This document shows, piece after piece, positions 7,129-15,380 of a stretch of 37,430 nt of DNA (the first letter of the stretch is position 1; each line of letters starts with the position of its first letter). The DNA lies in the NCBI GenBank assembly GCA_026400815.1, contig JAPLOI010000050.1, positions 1 to 37,430 on the forward strand, in the 5' to 3' direction. Below the pieces are notes generated by a model. The model saw only the letters and a program-made list of their open reading frames with translations, was not told where the DNA came from and did not search any database. This stretch comes from Alphaproteobacteria bacterium. GTDB taxonomy: Bacteria; Pseudomonadota; Alphaproteobacteria; Acetobacterales; Acetobacteraceae. Both the position numbers and the translations under genes were made by a program.

Positions 7129-8070
7129 TCAGCCGATCCGCAGCAGCACCACAAGGGCCGAGACGGTGAACACCGAGGCGATGGTGGAAACCAGGATGGT
7201 GGCCGAGGCCCCGGCAACGAACCGGCCATACTCCCGCGCCAGCACGAAGCAGTTGGCCGCACTGGGCAACGCGGCGAGCAGCAGCGCGGATTTCATCCAC
7301 ATGTCGTCCATCGCCGGCACCACCGCCAGCAGGCCAAACGCCAGCAGCGGCTGCAACAACACCTTGCCGAAGCTGGCCCACCCCACCTCGCGCCATTCCT
7401 CGCCCACGCCCTGCTCGCTGAGGAAATGCCCGATGGCGAACAGTGCGCAGGGTCCGGCCGCACTGGCCAGCAGGTCCAGGAAGCGCCCGATGGGTGCGGG
7501 AATGGGCAGCGCCAGGGCCGAGACAAGCATGCCCAGCACCACCGCCTGCATGATCGGGCTGCGCAGCACCGCGCCGGCCACCCGCGCAACCGCGGCGGCG
7601 CGTGAGGGCGGCGGGTTGTCGCCGCCGAATTCCGCCACCACCAGCGCCAGTGTCAGCAGCCCCGCCGCGCCCAGCACCACGGCCAGCGTGGCCGGCAGCG
7701 CCCCCTGCGGGCCGAAGGCGGCAACGCACAGCGGAATGCCCATGTAGCCGACATTGCCGAACGAGGCGGCCAGGCCATGCAGGCTCATATGCGCCAGCCC
7801 CGCCCGCGCCACCACCCGGGCCGCGACCATGCCGACGAGATAGGTGGCCAACATGCTGCCACCGAACACAGCCACGAAGGGCCAGTTCAGGATCTCCTCC
7901 AGATGCACCTTGGCCAGCGCGCCGAACAGCATCGCCGGCAGCGCGAACCAGGTGACAAAGCCGTTCAGCGCCGTGGTGCCGTGCGCCCCCAGCAGCCGCA
8001 GCCTTCCGCCCAGCCAGCCAATGCCCACCAGCGCAAAGACCGGGAACGCAACGGTCAGGATCGCGTGCAA
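7129..8070 (-). CDS. AEC family transporter (auxin efflux carrier-like permease)
   Basis: This 313-residue inner-membrane protein has around ten hydrophobic segments and the AEC family pattern. The N-terminal helix is VAFPVFALVGIGWLGG, followed by LNGFVTWFALPAMLFGALAK, and the central motif LAASFGNVGYMGIPL marks the characteristic Asn/Gly-rich break. AEC proteins are secondary carriers, often of organic acids such as malate or malonate; the substrate here is unknown. The first codon fitting the family start is TTG at 8070, 7 nt after the stop of the upstream thioesterase gene, with AGGA about 13 nt before it. This spacing suggests translational coupling. Confidence 0.88.
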   Translation of the reverse strand: MHAILTVAFPVFALVGIGWLGGRLRLLGAHGTTALNGFVTWFALPAMLFGALAKVHLEEILNWPFVAVFGGSMLATYLVGMVAARVVARAGLAHMSLHGLAASFGNVGYMGIPLCVAAFGPQGALPATLAVVLGAAGLLTLALVVAEFGGDNPPPSRAAAVARVAGAVLRSPIMQAVVLGMLVSALALPIPAPIGRFLDLLASAAGPCALFAIGHFLSEQGVGEEWREVGWASFGKVLLQPLLAFGLLAVVPAMDDMWMKSALLLAALPSAANCFVLAREYGRFVAGASATILVSTIASVFTVSALVVLLRIG

Positions 8071-8077
8071 CTTGGGC

Positions 8078-8491
8078 TCAGTCCTTCTTGGGCGCCGCAG
8101 GCATGATCAATTGCGTCTGCGTCACCACCGCCACCAGCCGCCCATCGGCGCGGGTGATGCGCGTCTGCCAGATCATCGTGGTGCGGCCCTTGTGCATCGG
8201 CGTCGCCTCACCGGTCAGCACCATGCCGATCAGCGCCGGGGCAATGAAGTTGGTCTTGCTCTCCAGCGTGGTGGTCTGCATCCCATCCGGCAGGTTGATG
8301 ATGGTGCCGATGGCGCCCAGCGTATCGGCAAACGCCATCAGCGCGCCGCCATGAATGGCGCCGGTCCCGTTCGTCACCTCCTCCCGCACTTCCAGCGTGG
8401 CGGCCACGCGGTCCAGCTCAGTGGCGGTCAGCTCCATGCCCAGCAGGCGCGGGAAGGCCGGCAGGCGGTTCTTGAGGCGAACGGCGGTCAT
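8078..8491 (-). CDS. Hotdog-fold thioesterase (PaaI family)
   Basis: The 137-residue protein has the hotdog-fold hallmarks of PaaI-type acyl-CoA thioesterases: GTGAIHGGALMAFADTLGAI carries the HGG motif and the catalytic-type Asp, followed by TTLESKTNFIAPA and the late strand TMIWQTRITRADGRLVAVVT. It probably hydrolyses an acyl- or aryl-CoA thioester in the cytoplasm. The ATG at 8491 (GGAG 7 nt upstream) is preferred to an in-frame GTG at 8503. It is the first gene of the minus-strand group leading to the AEC permease, and diverges from the cobalamin riboswitch and receptor. Confidence 0.85.
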   Translation of the reverse strand: MTAVRLKNRLPAFPRLLGMELTATELDRVAATLEVREEVTNGTGAIHGGALMAFADTLGAIGTIINLPDGMQTTTLESKTNFIAPALIGMVLTGEATPMHKGRTTMIWQTRITRADGRLVAVVTQTQLIMPAAPKKD

Positions 8492-8528
8492 GCTTCTCTC
8501 CACGGCACGGACCAGCTAGGCTTCGCGC

Positions 8529-8722
8529 AGATGCAGGTGGCCCGCAAGGGCTGAAACGGGAACGCGACCGGCGGGGCAACTCGTCGCAGCGCGGCTGCCC
8601 TCGCAACTGTCGGCGGCGAGCCGGGCCCAACGTGCCATTGCTCCTTCAGGAGCGAGAAGGCGGGCCAGGCGCAGGTGGGCCATCCCCACCGGAAACCGCG
8701 AGCCAGGAGACCGGCCGGCATC
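8529..8722 (+). promoter_or_regulatory. Cobalamin riboswitch
   Basis: The leader of the TonB-dependent receptor carries the conserved blocks of an adenosylcobalamin-type riboswitch in the right order. These are GGCTGAAACGGGAAC (8549-8563), TCGCAACTGT followed by GGCGAGCC (8601-8622), GTGCCATTG (8632-8640), GAGAAGGCGGGCCAGGCG (8654-8671), and the B12 box GAGCCAGGAGACCGGCC (8700-8716). GATGC at 8529-8533 can pair with GCATC at 8718-8722 to close the P1 helix. Ligand binding would be expected to reduce expression of the downstream receptor when cobalamin is plentiful. Confidence 0.92.
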
Positions 8723-8801
8723 GAGACTGTTCGCACGTGCCGGGCGAGGTGCACCGGCGCAGCGGGAGAAAGACCCGTATGCGGCAGCCGCCCCTGACCC
8801 G

Positions 8802-8821
8802 GGCGCACCCCTTGGTGCGCC
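8802..8821 (+). promoter_or_regulatory. Hairpin between riboswitch and start codon (probable expression platform)
   Basis: A perfect 8-bp stem (GGCGCACC at 8802-8809, GGTGCGCC at 8814-8821) with a CCTT loop ends just before the ribosome binding site TGGAGG and the ATG at 8838. No T run follows, so control is more likely at translation start than by intrinsic termination. The assignment is structural only. Confidence 0.5.
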
Positions 8822-8837
8822 TAGCCTGGAGGCTTGC

Positions 8838-10820
8838 ATGCCCCGACTCCGCCTCGCGTCGGCATTTGCCGCCGCGTCCTTTCTGTTGCCCCCACCCCAA
8901 GCAATCGCCCAAGGGACGGTGCTACCCGAAAGCGTCGTTACCGCCACCCGCGTACCCACGCTGGTGCAACGCATCCCCGCCGGCGTCACGGTGATCGACC
9001 GCGCCACCATCGAGGCGCGCGGCTACACCACCCTGGCCGAGGCCCTCTCCGCCGTGCCCGGCATGCGCCTGGTGTCCTCCGGCGGGCTGGGCGGCAATGC
9101 CAGCGCCTTCACCCGCGGCACCAACTCCAACCACACGCTGGTGCTGCGCGACGGCATCCCCCTGAACGACCCCTCCGATGCCGGCGGCCTGTTCAACTTC
9201 GGCGTCGATACGCTGGGGGATGTGGAACGCATCGAGGTGGTGCGCGGCCCGATGTCCGGCCTCTACGGCTCCGGCGCCATCGGCGGCGTGGTGAACCTGA
9301 TCAGCCGCAAGCCACGCGGCCCGGCCAAGGGCTATGCCAGCCTCTCCGCCGGCCTGCCCGCCGCCGCCCAGGGCTCCGCCGGCTTCTCCGGCCGCACCGG
9401 GCGCTTCGACTACAACCTGCAAGCCGAGGCCCGCGCCGATCGCGGCTTCGACAACACGCCACGCCGCATGCGCAGCGTGCACACCGGCGAGCGCGACGGC
9501 TACGAAGGTGCGCTGGGCGCGCTGGAACTCGGCGTCTCCCCCACCGACACCACGCGCGTCTTCCTGGGCCTGCGCGCCCGCACCGCCCGCTTCGGCCTGG
9601 ATGACACCGGCTTCCCCGCCTACGACAGCCGCCGCTATTTCGGCCGCGACCAGAACGTGCAAACCCGCGCCGGCGCCACCGGCCTGTTCCTGGACGGCGC
9701 CTGGGAAACCTCCGCCACCATCGCCCACACCCGCTCCTTCCGCCACTACACCCAGCAGCTGGAAGCGCAGGACCCGAACCAGGCCAGCTCCAACAACCGC
9801 TTCCGCGGCGAGCGCACCGTGCTGCAATGGAGCAACACCGTGCGCCTGCCGGAATGGGGCCCCGCCTCCGACAACGCGCTGCGCTTCGGCGCCGAGCACA
9901 TGCAGGATTCCGCCCGCACCTCGCTGGACATCACCTCGTTCGGAACCCCATTCCTGTCCTCCGTCCGCGCCGCCTCCACCAGCAACGCGGGCCACGCCGG
10001 CGGCCAAACCACCCTGTTCGGCCGCCTGACCCTCACCGCCGATTTCCGCCAGCAGGAAGCCCGCTACGGCGGCAGCGCCACCACCTGGCGCACCGGCGCC
10101 GTGCTGGCGGTGCCCGAAGCATGGTCGCGCCTGAAATTCGCCTACGGCACCGGCTTCAAGGCGCCCTCACTGTTCGACCTCTTCGGCATCGACAATTTCG
10201 GCTACCGCGGCAACCCCGGCCTGCGCCCGGAACGCAGCCAGGGCTGGGAAGCCGGCTTCGCCATCGACATCCCCGGCGCCGGCCGCAAGGACATGGCCAC
10301 GATCGACGTGACCTACTTCGACAACCACATCCGCGACCTGATCAACACGGTGTTCAACCCCAGCTTCACCGCCTCCACCACGCAGAACGTAAACCGCGCC
10401 CGCAGCCACGGCGTGGAAGCCAGCCTCACCCTCCGCCCCGCCCCCTGGGCCGAAGCAATACTCGCCTACACCTACACCGAGGCCCGCGACCAAAGCACCC
10501 GCGCCCGCCTGCTGCGCCGCCCCCAAAACCAAGGCAGCGCCAGCCTGCGCCTCACCCCGCTGCCAGGCCTGGTGATCGCGCCCGAAATCACCTGGTCCGG
10601 CCCGTTCCGGGATTTCCTGATCGACGATTCCGGCTTCCCCGTGGGGCTGGGCCGGGCCAAGCCCGGGGCCGTGGCCAACCTCGCCGTCAGCTACGCCCTG
10701 ACGGAGAAAACCACGCTGTTCCTGGATGGGCGCAACCTCGGCGGCTCTCGTTTCGAGGCGGCGAACGGGTTCCAAATGCCCGGCGCTCGGGTGATGGCAG
10801 GGGTACGAAGCAAGTTCTAA
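8838..10820 (+). CDS. TonB-dependent receptor, probably for cobalamin (BtuB-like)
   Basis: This outer-membrane active transporter has 660 residues. The signal peptide is residues 1 to about 25 (hydrophobic stretch ending QAIAQ), followed by a TonB-box-like ESVVTATRVPT and a plug domain at about 35-155. Plug motifs include IPLNDPSDAGG, VERIEVVRGPMSGLYGSGAI and GGVVNLIS. The rest is a beta-barrel, with FKAPSLFDLFG typical of the barrel middle and a C-terminal Phe as in outer-membrane proteins. The upstream cobalamin riboswitch strongly suggests vitamin B12 or another corrinoid as substrate. BtuB itself is usually nearer 600 residues, so a BtuB-like rather than strict BtuB name is safer. No btuCDF genes are in the window. 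The ATG at 8838 has TGGAGG 7 nt upstream. Confidence 0.92.
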   Translation: MPRLRLASAFAAASFLLPPPQAIAQGTVLPESVVTATRVPTLVQRIPAGVTVIDRATIEARGYTTLAEALSAVPGMRLVSSGGLGGNASAFTRGTNSNHTLVLRDGIPLNDPSDAGGLFNFGVDTLGDVERIEVVRGPMSGLYGSGAIGGVVNLISRKPRGPAKGYASLSAGLPAAAQGSAGFSGRTGRFDYNLQAEARADRGFDNTPRRMRSVHTGERDGYEGALGALELGVSPTDTTRVFLGLRARTARFGLDDTGFPAYDSRRYFGRDQNVQTRAGATGLFLDGAWETSATIAHTRSFRHYTQQLEAQDPNQASSNNRFRGERTVLQWSNTVRLPEWGPASDNALRFGAEHMQDSARTSLDITSFGTPFLSSVRAASTSNAGHAGGQTTLFGRLTLTADFRQQEARYGGSATTWRTGAVLAVPEAWSRLKFAYGTGFKAPSLFDLFGIDNFGYRGNPGLRPERSQGWEAGFAIDIPGAGRKDMATIDVTYFDNHIRDLINTVFNPSFTASTTQNVNRARSHGVEASLTLRPAPWAEAILAYTYTEARDQSTRARLLRRPQNQGSASLRLTPLPGLVIAPEITWSGPFRDFLIDDSGFPVGLGRAKPGAVANLAVSYALTEKTTLFLDGRNLGGSRFEAANGFQMPGARVMAGVRSKF

Positions 10821-10827
10821 GAGAAAG

Positions 10828-10945
10828 ACTCTTCTTTTTGTGAACAAAAAGAAGCAAAAAAACTTCATAAACTTGATGCGGGAAGATCCGATCTTCCCGC
10901 ATCAGGTCATAAAAGTTTTTTGCTTCTTTTTTTCAAAAAAGAAGC
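10828..10945. repeat. A/T-rich composite hairpin element, copy B
   Basis: The left half is CTTCTTTTTGTGAACAAAAAGAAG followed by CAAAAAAACTT; the right half is AAAAGTTTTTTGCTTC-T7-CAAAAAAGAAG. Between them is a palindrome with perfect 13-bp arms (GATGCGGGAAGAT at 10875-10887 and its complement at 10891-10903). The element lies between the convergent receptor and pdxA genes, so it should act as a two-way terminator. Confidence 0.85.
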
Positions 10946-10972
10946 GCTTTCCTGTCCCTTTGGTTACCTGCC

Positions 10973-11950
10973 TTACCTGCTGAGTTCCGCCGCCAAGTCG
11001 ATCGCCGCGATCAGGCTCGTGGGATCCGCCTTGCCCGTGCCGGCGATGTTGAACGCGGTGCCGTGGTCCGGTGAGGTGCGGATGATCGGCAGGCCCAGCG
11101 TGGTGTTCACCCCATGGTGCATGTCCAGCGTCTTCAGCGGGATCAGCGCCTGGTCGTGGTACATGCCCATCGCCACGTCGTAGCGCGCCCGCATCTCGGG
11201 CGTAAACATGCTGTCCGCCGCGAACGGCCCCGTCACGTCATGCCCCTCGGCCCGCAGCTGGGCAATGGCGGGGGCGATGATGGTGATCTCCTCCTCGCCC
11301 ATCGTGCCATCCTCGCCGGCATGCGGGTTGAGCCCGGCAATGGCCACCCGCGGCCGGGCAATGCCCCAGTGCCGCTGCAGCGCCTCGATGGTCACGCGCG
11401 TCACGGCGACGATGCGCTCCTGCGTGATCATCTCCAGCATCCGCCGCAGCGAGGCATGCACAGTGATCGGCACCACGCGCAGATCGGGGCTCGCCAGCAT
11501 CATCACCGGCAAAGGCGCGCCGGTCAGCGCGGCGAGAAACTCGGTGTGGCCGGGATGCGCGAAGCCGGTGCCATAGAGCGTGGATTTATGGATCGGGTTG
11601 GTCACCACGGCGCCCGCCTCGCCCGCCAGCGTCAGCTTCGTCGCCTGCTCGATGGAGGCAATGACGGCGGCAGCGTTGGTGGGGTTGGGCGTGCCGGGGA
11701 TCGCGGGCGTCGCAAGCCGGATCGGCAGCACCGGCAACGCTTCGGCAAAGGTCTCCGCCCCCTGCGCCAGAGAGTTCACCGGCCGCACCGGCACATCCAG
11801 CCCCAGCGCGGCGGCGATGCCAGCCAAACGATCAGGGTCATCCAGCGCCACGAAGGGGCGTCCGGTGCGGCGCGCAAGCCAGGCGCGAACGGAAAGCTCC
11901 CCGCCAATGCCGGCGGGGTCGCCCATGGTGAGCGTGAGGGGCAGTGCCAT
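10973..11950 (-). CDS. pdxA: 4-hydroxythreonine-4-phosphate dehydrogenase PdxA
   Basis: PdxA oxidises 4-phosphohydroxy-L-threonine in the DXP-dependent pyridoxal phosphate pathway. The 325-residue product begins with the family motif [12 protein letters not shown] (usually GDPAGIGPE). It carries the metal-binding [20 protein letters not shown] region, [17 protein letters not shown], and near the end [14 protein letters not shown] with [19 protein letters not shown]. The Asp/His metal ligands of these motifs are present. The ATG at 11950 was chosen by similarity; longer in-frame starts run through the neighbouring gene. It lies 8 bp after the Spy-like gene, which follows lpd, so it may be the last gene of the TCA transcript. 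Hairpin copy B follows. The PdxA2 branch of this family acts in other catabolic pathways and cannot be fully excluded. Confidence 0.9.
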   Translation of the reverse strand: MALPLTLTMGDPAGIGGELSVRAWLARRTGRPFVALDDPDRLAGIAAALGLDVPVRPVNSLAQGAETFAEALPVLPIRLATPAIPGTPNPTNAAAVIASIEQATKLTLAGEAGAVVTNPIHKSTLYGTGFAHPGHTEFLAALTGAPLPVMMLASPDLRVVPITVHASLRRMLEMITQERIVAVTRVTIEALQRHWGIARPRVAIAGLNPHAGEDGTMGEEEITIIAPAIAQLRAEGHDVTGPFAADSMFTPEMRARYDVAMGMYHDQALIPLKTLDMHHGVNTTLGLPIIRTSPDHGTAFNIAGTGKADPTSLIAAIDLAAELSR

Positions 11951-11958
11951 GGCGCCGC

Positions 11959-12519
11959 TCAGCCCGGCGCCCGGTAGCCGCGCAGCACGGCATAGCGGTC
12001 GCGCTGCGCGGGCGTCAGGACCTCGCGCGCGGCGATATGCGTCACCAGGTGAGCGGCGCGCACGTCGCCCTGGGCCGTGGTCACGGCCGCGACGGCGGCA
12101 CGCACCGCCTCCGGGCTGGCCGAGCCCTCGGCAAACAGCCGGTCCAGCGCGCGCTCGGCCACGATCAGGCGGGCCCCGGCGGCGATGGCGTCCGCGCGCA
12201 TGGTCTCCATCAGCTGCGCCATCCGCGCCCGCTGCCCGGCATCGAGCCCGAGTGCGTCGGCGTGTTCCAGCGCATGCATCGGGCCGGCATAGCCGTTGAG
12301 TTCGGCGGCAAGGGCAAGACCCATGCCGCGCCCGGCCTGCAGATCGGCGATCTCGGTCTCCGACAGCGCCTTGATGTCGCGCGATTGAAGCCCGGAATAG
12401 GGCGTGGCCGGCGCGGCATGGCCAGGGCGATGGCCGCCATGGTGCTGCGCCTGCGCCGGGCCGGCGAGCAGCAACATGGCCAATGCGCCAATGGCCAGGG
12501 TGGGGCGGCATGCTGTCAT
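11959..12519 (-). CDS. Spy/CpxP-like periplasmic protein
   Basis: The 186-residue exported protein has a signal peptide at about 1-24 (hydrophobic core [15 protein letters not shown], cleavage before QHHGGH). The mature N-terminus is His-rich (HHGGHRPGH), suggesting metal binding. The remainder is helical and Ala-rich, with [20 protein letters not shown] and the later [15 protein letters not shown], which resembles the LTxxQ motif of Spy/CpxP proteins. Spy-like proteins are periplasmic chaperones or metal-stress sensors; the role here is not known. A clear GGAGG lies 8 nt before the ATG. The gene is 26 bp after lpd and 8 bp before pdxA, and has no evident link to either. Confidence 0.75.
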   Translation of the reverse strand: MTACRPTLAIGALAMLLLAGPAQAQHHGGHRPGHAAPATPYSGLQSRDIKALSETEIADLQAGRGMGLALAAELNGYAGPMHALEHADALGLDAGQRARMAQLMETMRADAIAAGARLIVAERALDRLFAEGSASPEAVRAAVAAVTTAQGDVRAAHLVTHIAAREVLTPAQRDRYAVLRGYRAPG

Positions 12520-12545
12520 CGAGGGCCTCCGTCGCGTTGCGGCCC

Positions 12546-13937
12546 TCAGATGTGCAGCGCGCGGCCTTCCACGGCAAGAGCGGCTTCCTTCACCGCTTCC
12601 GACAGCGTGGGGTGGGCGTGGCAGATACGGGCGATATCTTCGGAGGAAGCGCCGAACTCGATCGCGATCGCCATCTCATGGATCAGGTTGCCGGCTTCCG
12701 GCCCGATGATATGGCAGCCCAGCACAAGGTCGCTCTTCTTGTCGGCCAGCACCTTCACGAACCCATCCGTCATGCCGATGGCGCGGGCGCGGCCGTTGGC
12801 AGTGAAGGGGAACTTGCCAACATTGTACTCGATGCCGGCTTCCTTCAGCTGCTCCTCGGTCTGGCCGACGGAAGCCACTTCGGGCCACGTGTAGATCACG
12901 CCGGGAATGGCGTTGTAGTTGATGTGCGGCTTCTGCCCGGCCAGCGTCTCGGCCAGGGCCACGCCCTCGTCCTCGGCCTTGTGGGCCAGCATCGGCCCGG
13001 CAATCACGTCGCCGATCGCGTAGATGCCCGGCACATTGGTCGCGAAATGCCCGTCGGTGACAACCCGCCCACGCGCATCCAGCGCCACGCCGGCCTCGGC
13101 CAGGCCCAGGCCCTCGGTGTGCGGGCGGCGGCCGATGGCCAGCAGCACCACATCGGCCATCAGCGTCTCGCTGGTGCCCTTCTTGAGCGATTCCACGGTC
13201 AGCGCGACCTGATCGCCGTCCAGCTTCGCGCCGGTGACCTTGGTCGAAAGCCGGAACTTCAGGCCCTGCCGCGTCAGGATGCGCTCGAACTGCTTGGCCA
13301 CTTCGCCATCATTGCCAGGGATCAGGCGGTCGAGGAACTCCACCACCGTCACTTCGGCGCCGAGGCGCTTGTAGACGCTGCCGAGCTCCAGCCCGATCAC
13401 GCCACCGCCGATCACCACCATGTGGCCCGGCACCTGCGCCAGCTCCAGCGCGCCGGTGGAGGTCACGATGCGCTTCTCATCCACCTCCACGCCCGGAAGC
13501 GGGGCGCTCTCGCTGCCGGTGGCGATCACGATGTGCTTGGCGGCATATTCCGTGCCCGCCACGTCCACGCGTCCGGCGCCCAGGATGCGGGCAGCGCCCT
13601 TCAGCCACGTCACCTTGTTCTTCTTGAACAGGAACTCCACGCCCTTGACGTTGGCGCCCACCACCTCGCCCTTGCGGGCCTGCATCTTCGCCATGTCGAG
13701 CGTGACATTGCCCACCATCACGCCGTGGTCGGACAGGTGCGAAACCGCCTCGGCATATTTCTCGGAGGAGGAAAGCAGCGCCTTGGAAGGGATGCAGCCC
13801 ACGTTGAGGCAGGTGCCGCCCAGTGTCTCGCGCTTCTCCACGCAGGCCACCTTCATGCCCAGCTGGGCCGCGCGGATGGCGCAGACATAACCGCCGGGGC
13901 CGGCGCCGATCACGATGAGGTCGAAGGAGTCGGACAT
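12546..13937 (-). CDS. lpdA: Dihydrolipoyl dehydrogenase (E3)
   Basis: E3 reoxidises the dihydrolipoyl group of E2 using FAD and NAD, here most likely for the 2-oxoglutarate dehydrogenase complex encoded beside it. The 463-residue product has the FAD-binding [19 protein letters not shown] at its start. The redox-active disulfide [12 protein letters not shown] has Cys43 and Cys48, the NAD-binding [20 protein letters not shown] is central, and the C-terminal His442-Glu447 pair (HAHPTLSEA) is intact. The ATG at 13937 is preceded by GGAGAG. The frame extends upstream to 14003, but that stretch only translates hairpin copy C and is not part of the protein. Confidence 0.95.
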   Translation of the reverse strand: MSDSFDLIVIGAGPGGYVCAIRAAQLGMKVACVEKRETLGGTCLNVGCIPSKALLSSSEKYAEAVSHLSDHGVMVGNVTLDMAKMQARKGEVVGANVKGVEFLFKKNKVTWLKGAARILGAGRVDVAGTEYAAKHIVIATGSESAPLPGVEVDEKRIVTSTGALELAQVPGHMVVIGGGVIGLELGSVYKRLGAEVTVVEFLDRLIPGNDGEVAKQFERILTRQGLKFRLSTKVTGAKLDGDQVALTVESLKKGTSETLMADVVLLAIGRRPHTEGLGLAEAGVALDARGRVVTDGHFATNVPGIYAIGDVIAGPMLAHKAEDEGVALAETLAGQKPHINYNAIPGVIYTWPEVASVGQTEEQLKEAGIEYNVGKFPFTANGRARAIGMTDGFVKVLADKKSDLVLGCHIIGPEAGNLIHEMAIAIEFGASSEDIARICHAHPTLSEAVKEAALAVEGRALHI

Positions 13938-13959
13938 TTTTGGTCTCTCCGAAGGAAGA

Positions 13960-14090
13960 GTCTTCTTTTTGTGAACAAAAAGAAGCAAAAAAACTTTATC
14001 CACGGCGCCCGCAGAATGTGGCGAGGCGGTGCCGTCGGCGAACGGATAAAAGTCTTTTTGCTTCTTTTTCTACAGAAAAAGAAGACTCTT
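13960..14090. repeat. A/T-rich composite hairpin element, copy C
   Basis: The left half CTTCTTTTTGTGAACAAAAAGAAG with CAAAAAAACTTTATCC is matched by the right half GGATAAAAGTC-T5-GCTTC-T5-CTACAG-A5-GAAG. About 40 bp of GC-rich sequence without a perfect palindrome separates them. It lies between sucB (upstream in transcription) and lpd. On the minus strand it would form two successive A/T hairpins, so lpd may be partly uncoupled from sucAB. Confidence 0.85.
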
Positions 14091-14098
14091 GCCTTCCC

Positions 14099-15340
14099 TT
14101 AGATTTCCAGCAGCAGGCGGCGGGGGTCTTCGATGCTTTCCTTCACGCGAACGAGGAAGCTCACCGCCTCCTTGCCGTCCACGATCCGGTGATCGTAGCT
14201 CATCGCCAGGTACATCATCGGGCGGATTTCCACCTTGCCGGCAATCGCCACCGGGCGGTCCTGGATCTTGTGCATGCCCAGGATGCCCGACTGCGGCGGG
14301 TTCAGGATCGGGGTGGACATCAAGGAGCCGTACACGCCGCCATTGGTGATGCTGAACGTGCCGCCGGTGAGCTCATCCAGCTTCAGCGCGCCATCGCGGG
14401 CGCGGCGGCCGAAATCGGCCACCGACTTTTCCACCTGGGCGAGGCTCATCTGGTCGGCATGGCGAATCACCGGCACCACCAGCCCGTTCGCGCCGCCCAC
14501 GGCGATGCCCATGTGGACGAAGTTCTTGTAGACGATCTCATCGCCGTCGATCTCGGCGTTCACCGCCGGGAATTCCTTCAACGCGGCCACGCAGGCCTTC
14601 ACGAAGAAGCCCATGAAGCCCAGGCGGATGCCGTTGTGCTTCTTCTCGAACGTGTCGCGGTATTCGGCGCGCAGCGCCATCGCCGCACTCATGTCCACCT
14701 CGTTGAAGGTGGTGAGCATGGCGGCGGTGTTCTGCGCTTCCTTCAGCCGGGCCGCGATGGTGCGGCGCAGGCGGGTCATCTTCACCCGCTCCTCGCCGGC
14801 ATCCAGCGCGCGCGGCGCCTTCGCGGCGGCCGGGGCGGCGGCGGCAGGGGCAGCCGGGCGGGCCAGGAATTCCAGCACGTCGCCCTTGGTGATGCGGCCA
14901 TCCTTGCCGGTGCCGGCCCCCATGGCAGCCGCGGCCACGCCGCGCTCATCCATGATCTTGGCAGCAGCCGGCAGCGGCGCCTTGTCGGCCGGCGGGGTGG
15001 CCGGGCGCGCCACGGGGCCGGAGGGCGTCGGTGGCGCGTTCACGCCGGGCTGCGGGTTGGCGGCCGGGTTGGCATGCACGCTGGCCGGCGCCGTGGCGGC
15101 ACCGCCCTCCACCACCAGGCCCAGCACCGCGCCCACGCCCACTTCGCCGCCGGCGGCAACCACGATCTCCCCCATCGTGCCAGCGACCGGGGCGCCGACT
15201 TCCACCGTCACCTTGTCGGTTTCCAGCTCCACCAGCGGCTCGTCCGCCGCCACCGCCTCGCCGGGCTGCTTCATCCAACGGGCGACCGTCGCGGTCGTCA
15301 CGCTCTCGCCCAGGGTGGGCACCTTGATCTCGGTCGCCAT
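14099..15340 (-). CDS. sucB: 2-oxoglutarate dehydrogenase E2, dihydrolipoyllysine succinyltransferase
   Basis: E2 transfers the succinyl group from E1 through lipoyl-lysine to CoA and forms the core of the 2-oxoglutarate dehydrogenase complex. The 413-residue protein has one lipoyl domain (residues 1-75, lipoyl Lys43 in [10 protein letters not shown]), then a Pro/Ala-rich linker. An E3-binding domain follows at about 130-165 ([11 protein letters not shown] ... [15 protein letters not shown]), and then the acyltransferase domain. The catalytic motif DHRIVDG has His384 and Asp388. One lipoyl domain is normal for SucB. The ATG is 40 bp after the sucA stop, and hairpin copy C follows the stop. 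Confidence 0.95.
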   Translation of the reverse strand: MATEIKVPTLGESVTTATVARWMKQPGEAVAADEPLVELETDKVTVEVGAPVAGTMGEIVVAAGGEVGVGAVLGLVVEGGAATAPASVHANPAANPQPGVNAPPTPSGPVARPATPPADKAPLPAAAKIMDERGVAAAAMGAGTGKDGRITKGDVLEFLARPAAPAAAAPAAAKAPRALDAGEERVKMTRLRRTIAARLKEAQNTAAMLTTFNEVDMSAAMALRAEYRDTFEKKHNGIRLGFMGFFVKACVAALKEFPAVNAEIDGDEIVYKNFVHMGIAVGGANGLVVPVIRHADQMSLAQVEKSVADFGRRARDGALKLDELTGGTFSITNGGVYGSLMSTPILNPPQSGILGMHKIQDRPVAIAGKVEIRPMMYLAMSYDHRIVDGKEAVSFLVRVKESIEDPRRLLLEI

Positions 15341-15380
15341 GCGAAGGATCCAGTTCTTGGTCGTGCAGGGTATGCGGGGT

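Noticed and set aside
13938-14003. Longer lpd start giving [14 protein letters not shown] before the usual N-terminus
   Set aside because: The extra residues are a translation of hairpin copy C. The ATG at 13937 has a good ribosome binding site and the family N-terminus.
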